Shown in pieces: positions 5,665 through 6,102 of a DNA stretch of 6,102 nt. Position numbers and translations under genes: made by a program. This DNA comes from Acidobacteriota bacterium (GTDB lineage Bacteria > Acidobacteriota > Vicinamibacteria > Vicinamibacterales > CAVVIG01). Numbering within the stretch: position 1 is the stretch's first letter; the number at the start of each line of letters is the position of its first letter. A model generated the notes under the pieces. The model saw only the letters and a program-made list of their open reading frames with translations, was not told the origin of the DNA and searched no databases. Location: assembly GCA_003223775.1 (NCBI GenBank), contig QHWK01000284.1, positions 1 to 6,102 of the forward strand. Direction: 5' to 3'.

Positions 5665-5803
5665 CGCGCCTGGCAGACCTGGCGCCGAGACCCGCGTGGC
5701 CTGCCAGACCCGCCCGGCCTGCCCGACCCGCCCGACCCGCCCGGCCCGCCCGACCCGCCCGGCCTGCCAGGCCCGCCCGGCCCGCCCGCCCGGCCCGCCC
5801 GGC
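5665..5803. repeat. GC-rich tandem repeat between convergent genes
   Basis: From about 5710 to 5803 a unit of roughly nine bases, CCCGCCCGR, is repeated about ten times with small variants (CCTGCCCGA, CCTGCCAGG) and one five-base slip near 5785. The forward strand is almost pure C/G with very few T and A. On the left edge, 5670-5679 and 5698-5707 form a near-perfect 10-base inverted repeat (one mismatch, centred on CTGGCAG/CTGCCAG). At 5761-5773, GGCCT-GCC-AGGCC forms a second small hairpin. The block fills the space between the stop of the secreted-protein gene and the stop of hemL. It may serve as a bidirectional transcription barrier, although there is no T tract. Both reading directions lack credible genes; the proline- or glycine-rich open frames are products of the repeat. 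Confidence 0.85.
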
Positions 5804-6102
5804 CTATCCGACTTCCCGCATCGCCTCCCGCGCGGCGCCGATCGTGCGATCGACGTCCTTCTGCGTGTGCGCCGCCGACAGGAACCACGCCTCGAACTGC
5901 GACGGCGGCGGATAGACCCCGCGCACGATCATCGCGCGGAAGAATGCCGCGTACGACGCCGTGTTCGCGCTCGTCGCCGACGCGAAGTCGCGCACCGGAC
6001 GGCCGGTGAAGAACGGCGTGAAGAGCGAACCGAACGCGTTCACCTGCAGCGGCACGCCGGCGGCGCGCGCCGCGTCGGCGAGCCCCTGCGCGAGCCGCGC
6101 GG
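5804..6102 (-). CDS. hemL: Glutamate-1-semialdehyde 2,1-aminomutase, C-terminal part
   Basis: This is the last 98-99 residues of HemL, read on the minus strand and cut off by the window end. HemL is a PLP enzyme that converts glutamate-1-semialdehyde to 5-aminolevulinate in tetrapyrrole synthesis. The identification rests on the C-terminal domain: VNAFGSLFTPFFTGRPV, a YAAFFRAM helix, RGVYPPPSQFEAWFLSAAHT and the final helix DVDRTIGAAREAMREV. FEAWFLSAAHT is characteristic of HemL rather than of other class III aminotransferases. The PLP lysine lies in the missing part. The stop is TAG (complement of 5804-5806) at the edge of the GC-rich repeat. The gene converges on the secreted-protein gene and is not part of its operon. 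Other class III aminotransferases are less likely. Confidence 0.94.
   Translation of the reverse strand, partial: ARLAQGLADAARAAGVPLQVNAFGSLFTPFFTGRPVRDFASATSANTASYAAFFRAMIVRGVYPPPSQFEAWFLSAAHTQKDVDRTIGAAREAMREVG

Overview
The window is high-GC bacterial chromosome, dense with housekeeping genes. The only unusual material is a set of short palindromic or tandem repeats in and between them. The sequence has no 16S rRNA or other marker that fixes taxonomy. The gene order uppS-cdsA-dxr-rseP, a secreted coiled-coil/beta/glycine-zipper protein of a type I associate with Acidobacteriota, and heptad-type repeats (ATTGCGG and CTTCGTG) together suggest an acidobacterium, possibly of the Vicinamibacteria. 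That placement is inference.

Layout. Positions 1-409 (+) are the 3' end of truA (tRNA pseudouridine synthase A), whose reading frame is interrupted, in frame, by a palindromic heptad-repeat insertion (about 59-205). Directly after its stop, 411-515 is a second palindromic element of a different repeat family, with four CACGAAG-type units facing four CTTCGTG units. A candidate extended -10 promoter (533-541) then leads into a tight four-gene cluster on the + strand: uppS (568-1377), cdsA (1374-2153, apparently a CTG start overlapping the uppS stop), dxr (2182-3351) and rseP (3351-4676, overlapping dxr by one base). A secreted protein of unknown function follows (4717-5658), with a strong Shine-Dalgarno inside a 12-base palindrome. 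From 5659 to 5803 lies a GC-rich tandem repeat between convergent genes. The minus strand from 6102 to 5804 is the C-terminal end of hemL (glutamate-1-semialdehyde aminomutase).

How the genes fit together. Dxr makes MEP, the committed intermediate of the non-mevalonate isoprenoid pathway. UppS polymerises the resulting isoprenoid units into undecaprenyl diphosphate, the lipid carrier for peptidoglycan. CdsA makes CDP-diacylglycerol for phospholipids. RseP is the site-2 intramembrane protease of envelope stress signalling. The cluster is therefore an envelope-biogenesis operon, and the secreted protein after it is probably also an envelope component.

No new enzymatic or defence system is visible. 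The observations most worth a second look are the in-frame palindromic repeat inside truA, the second palindrome next to it, the likely CTG start of cdsA, and a candidate internal promoter in the last codons of dxr.
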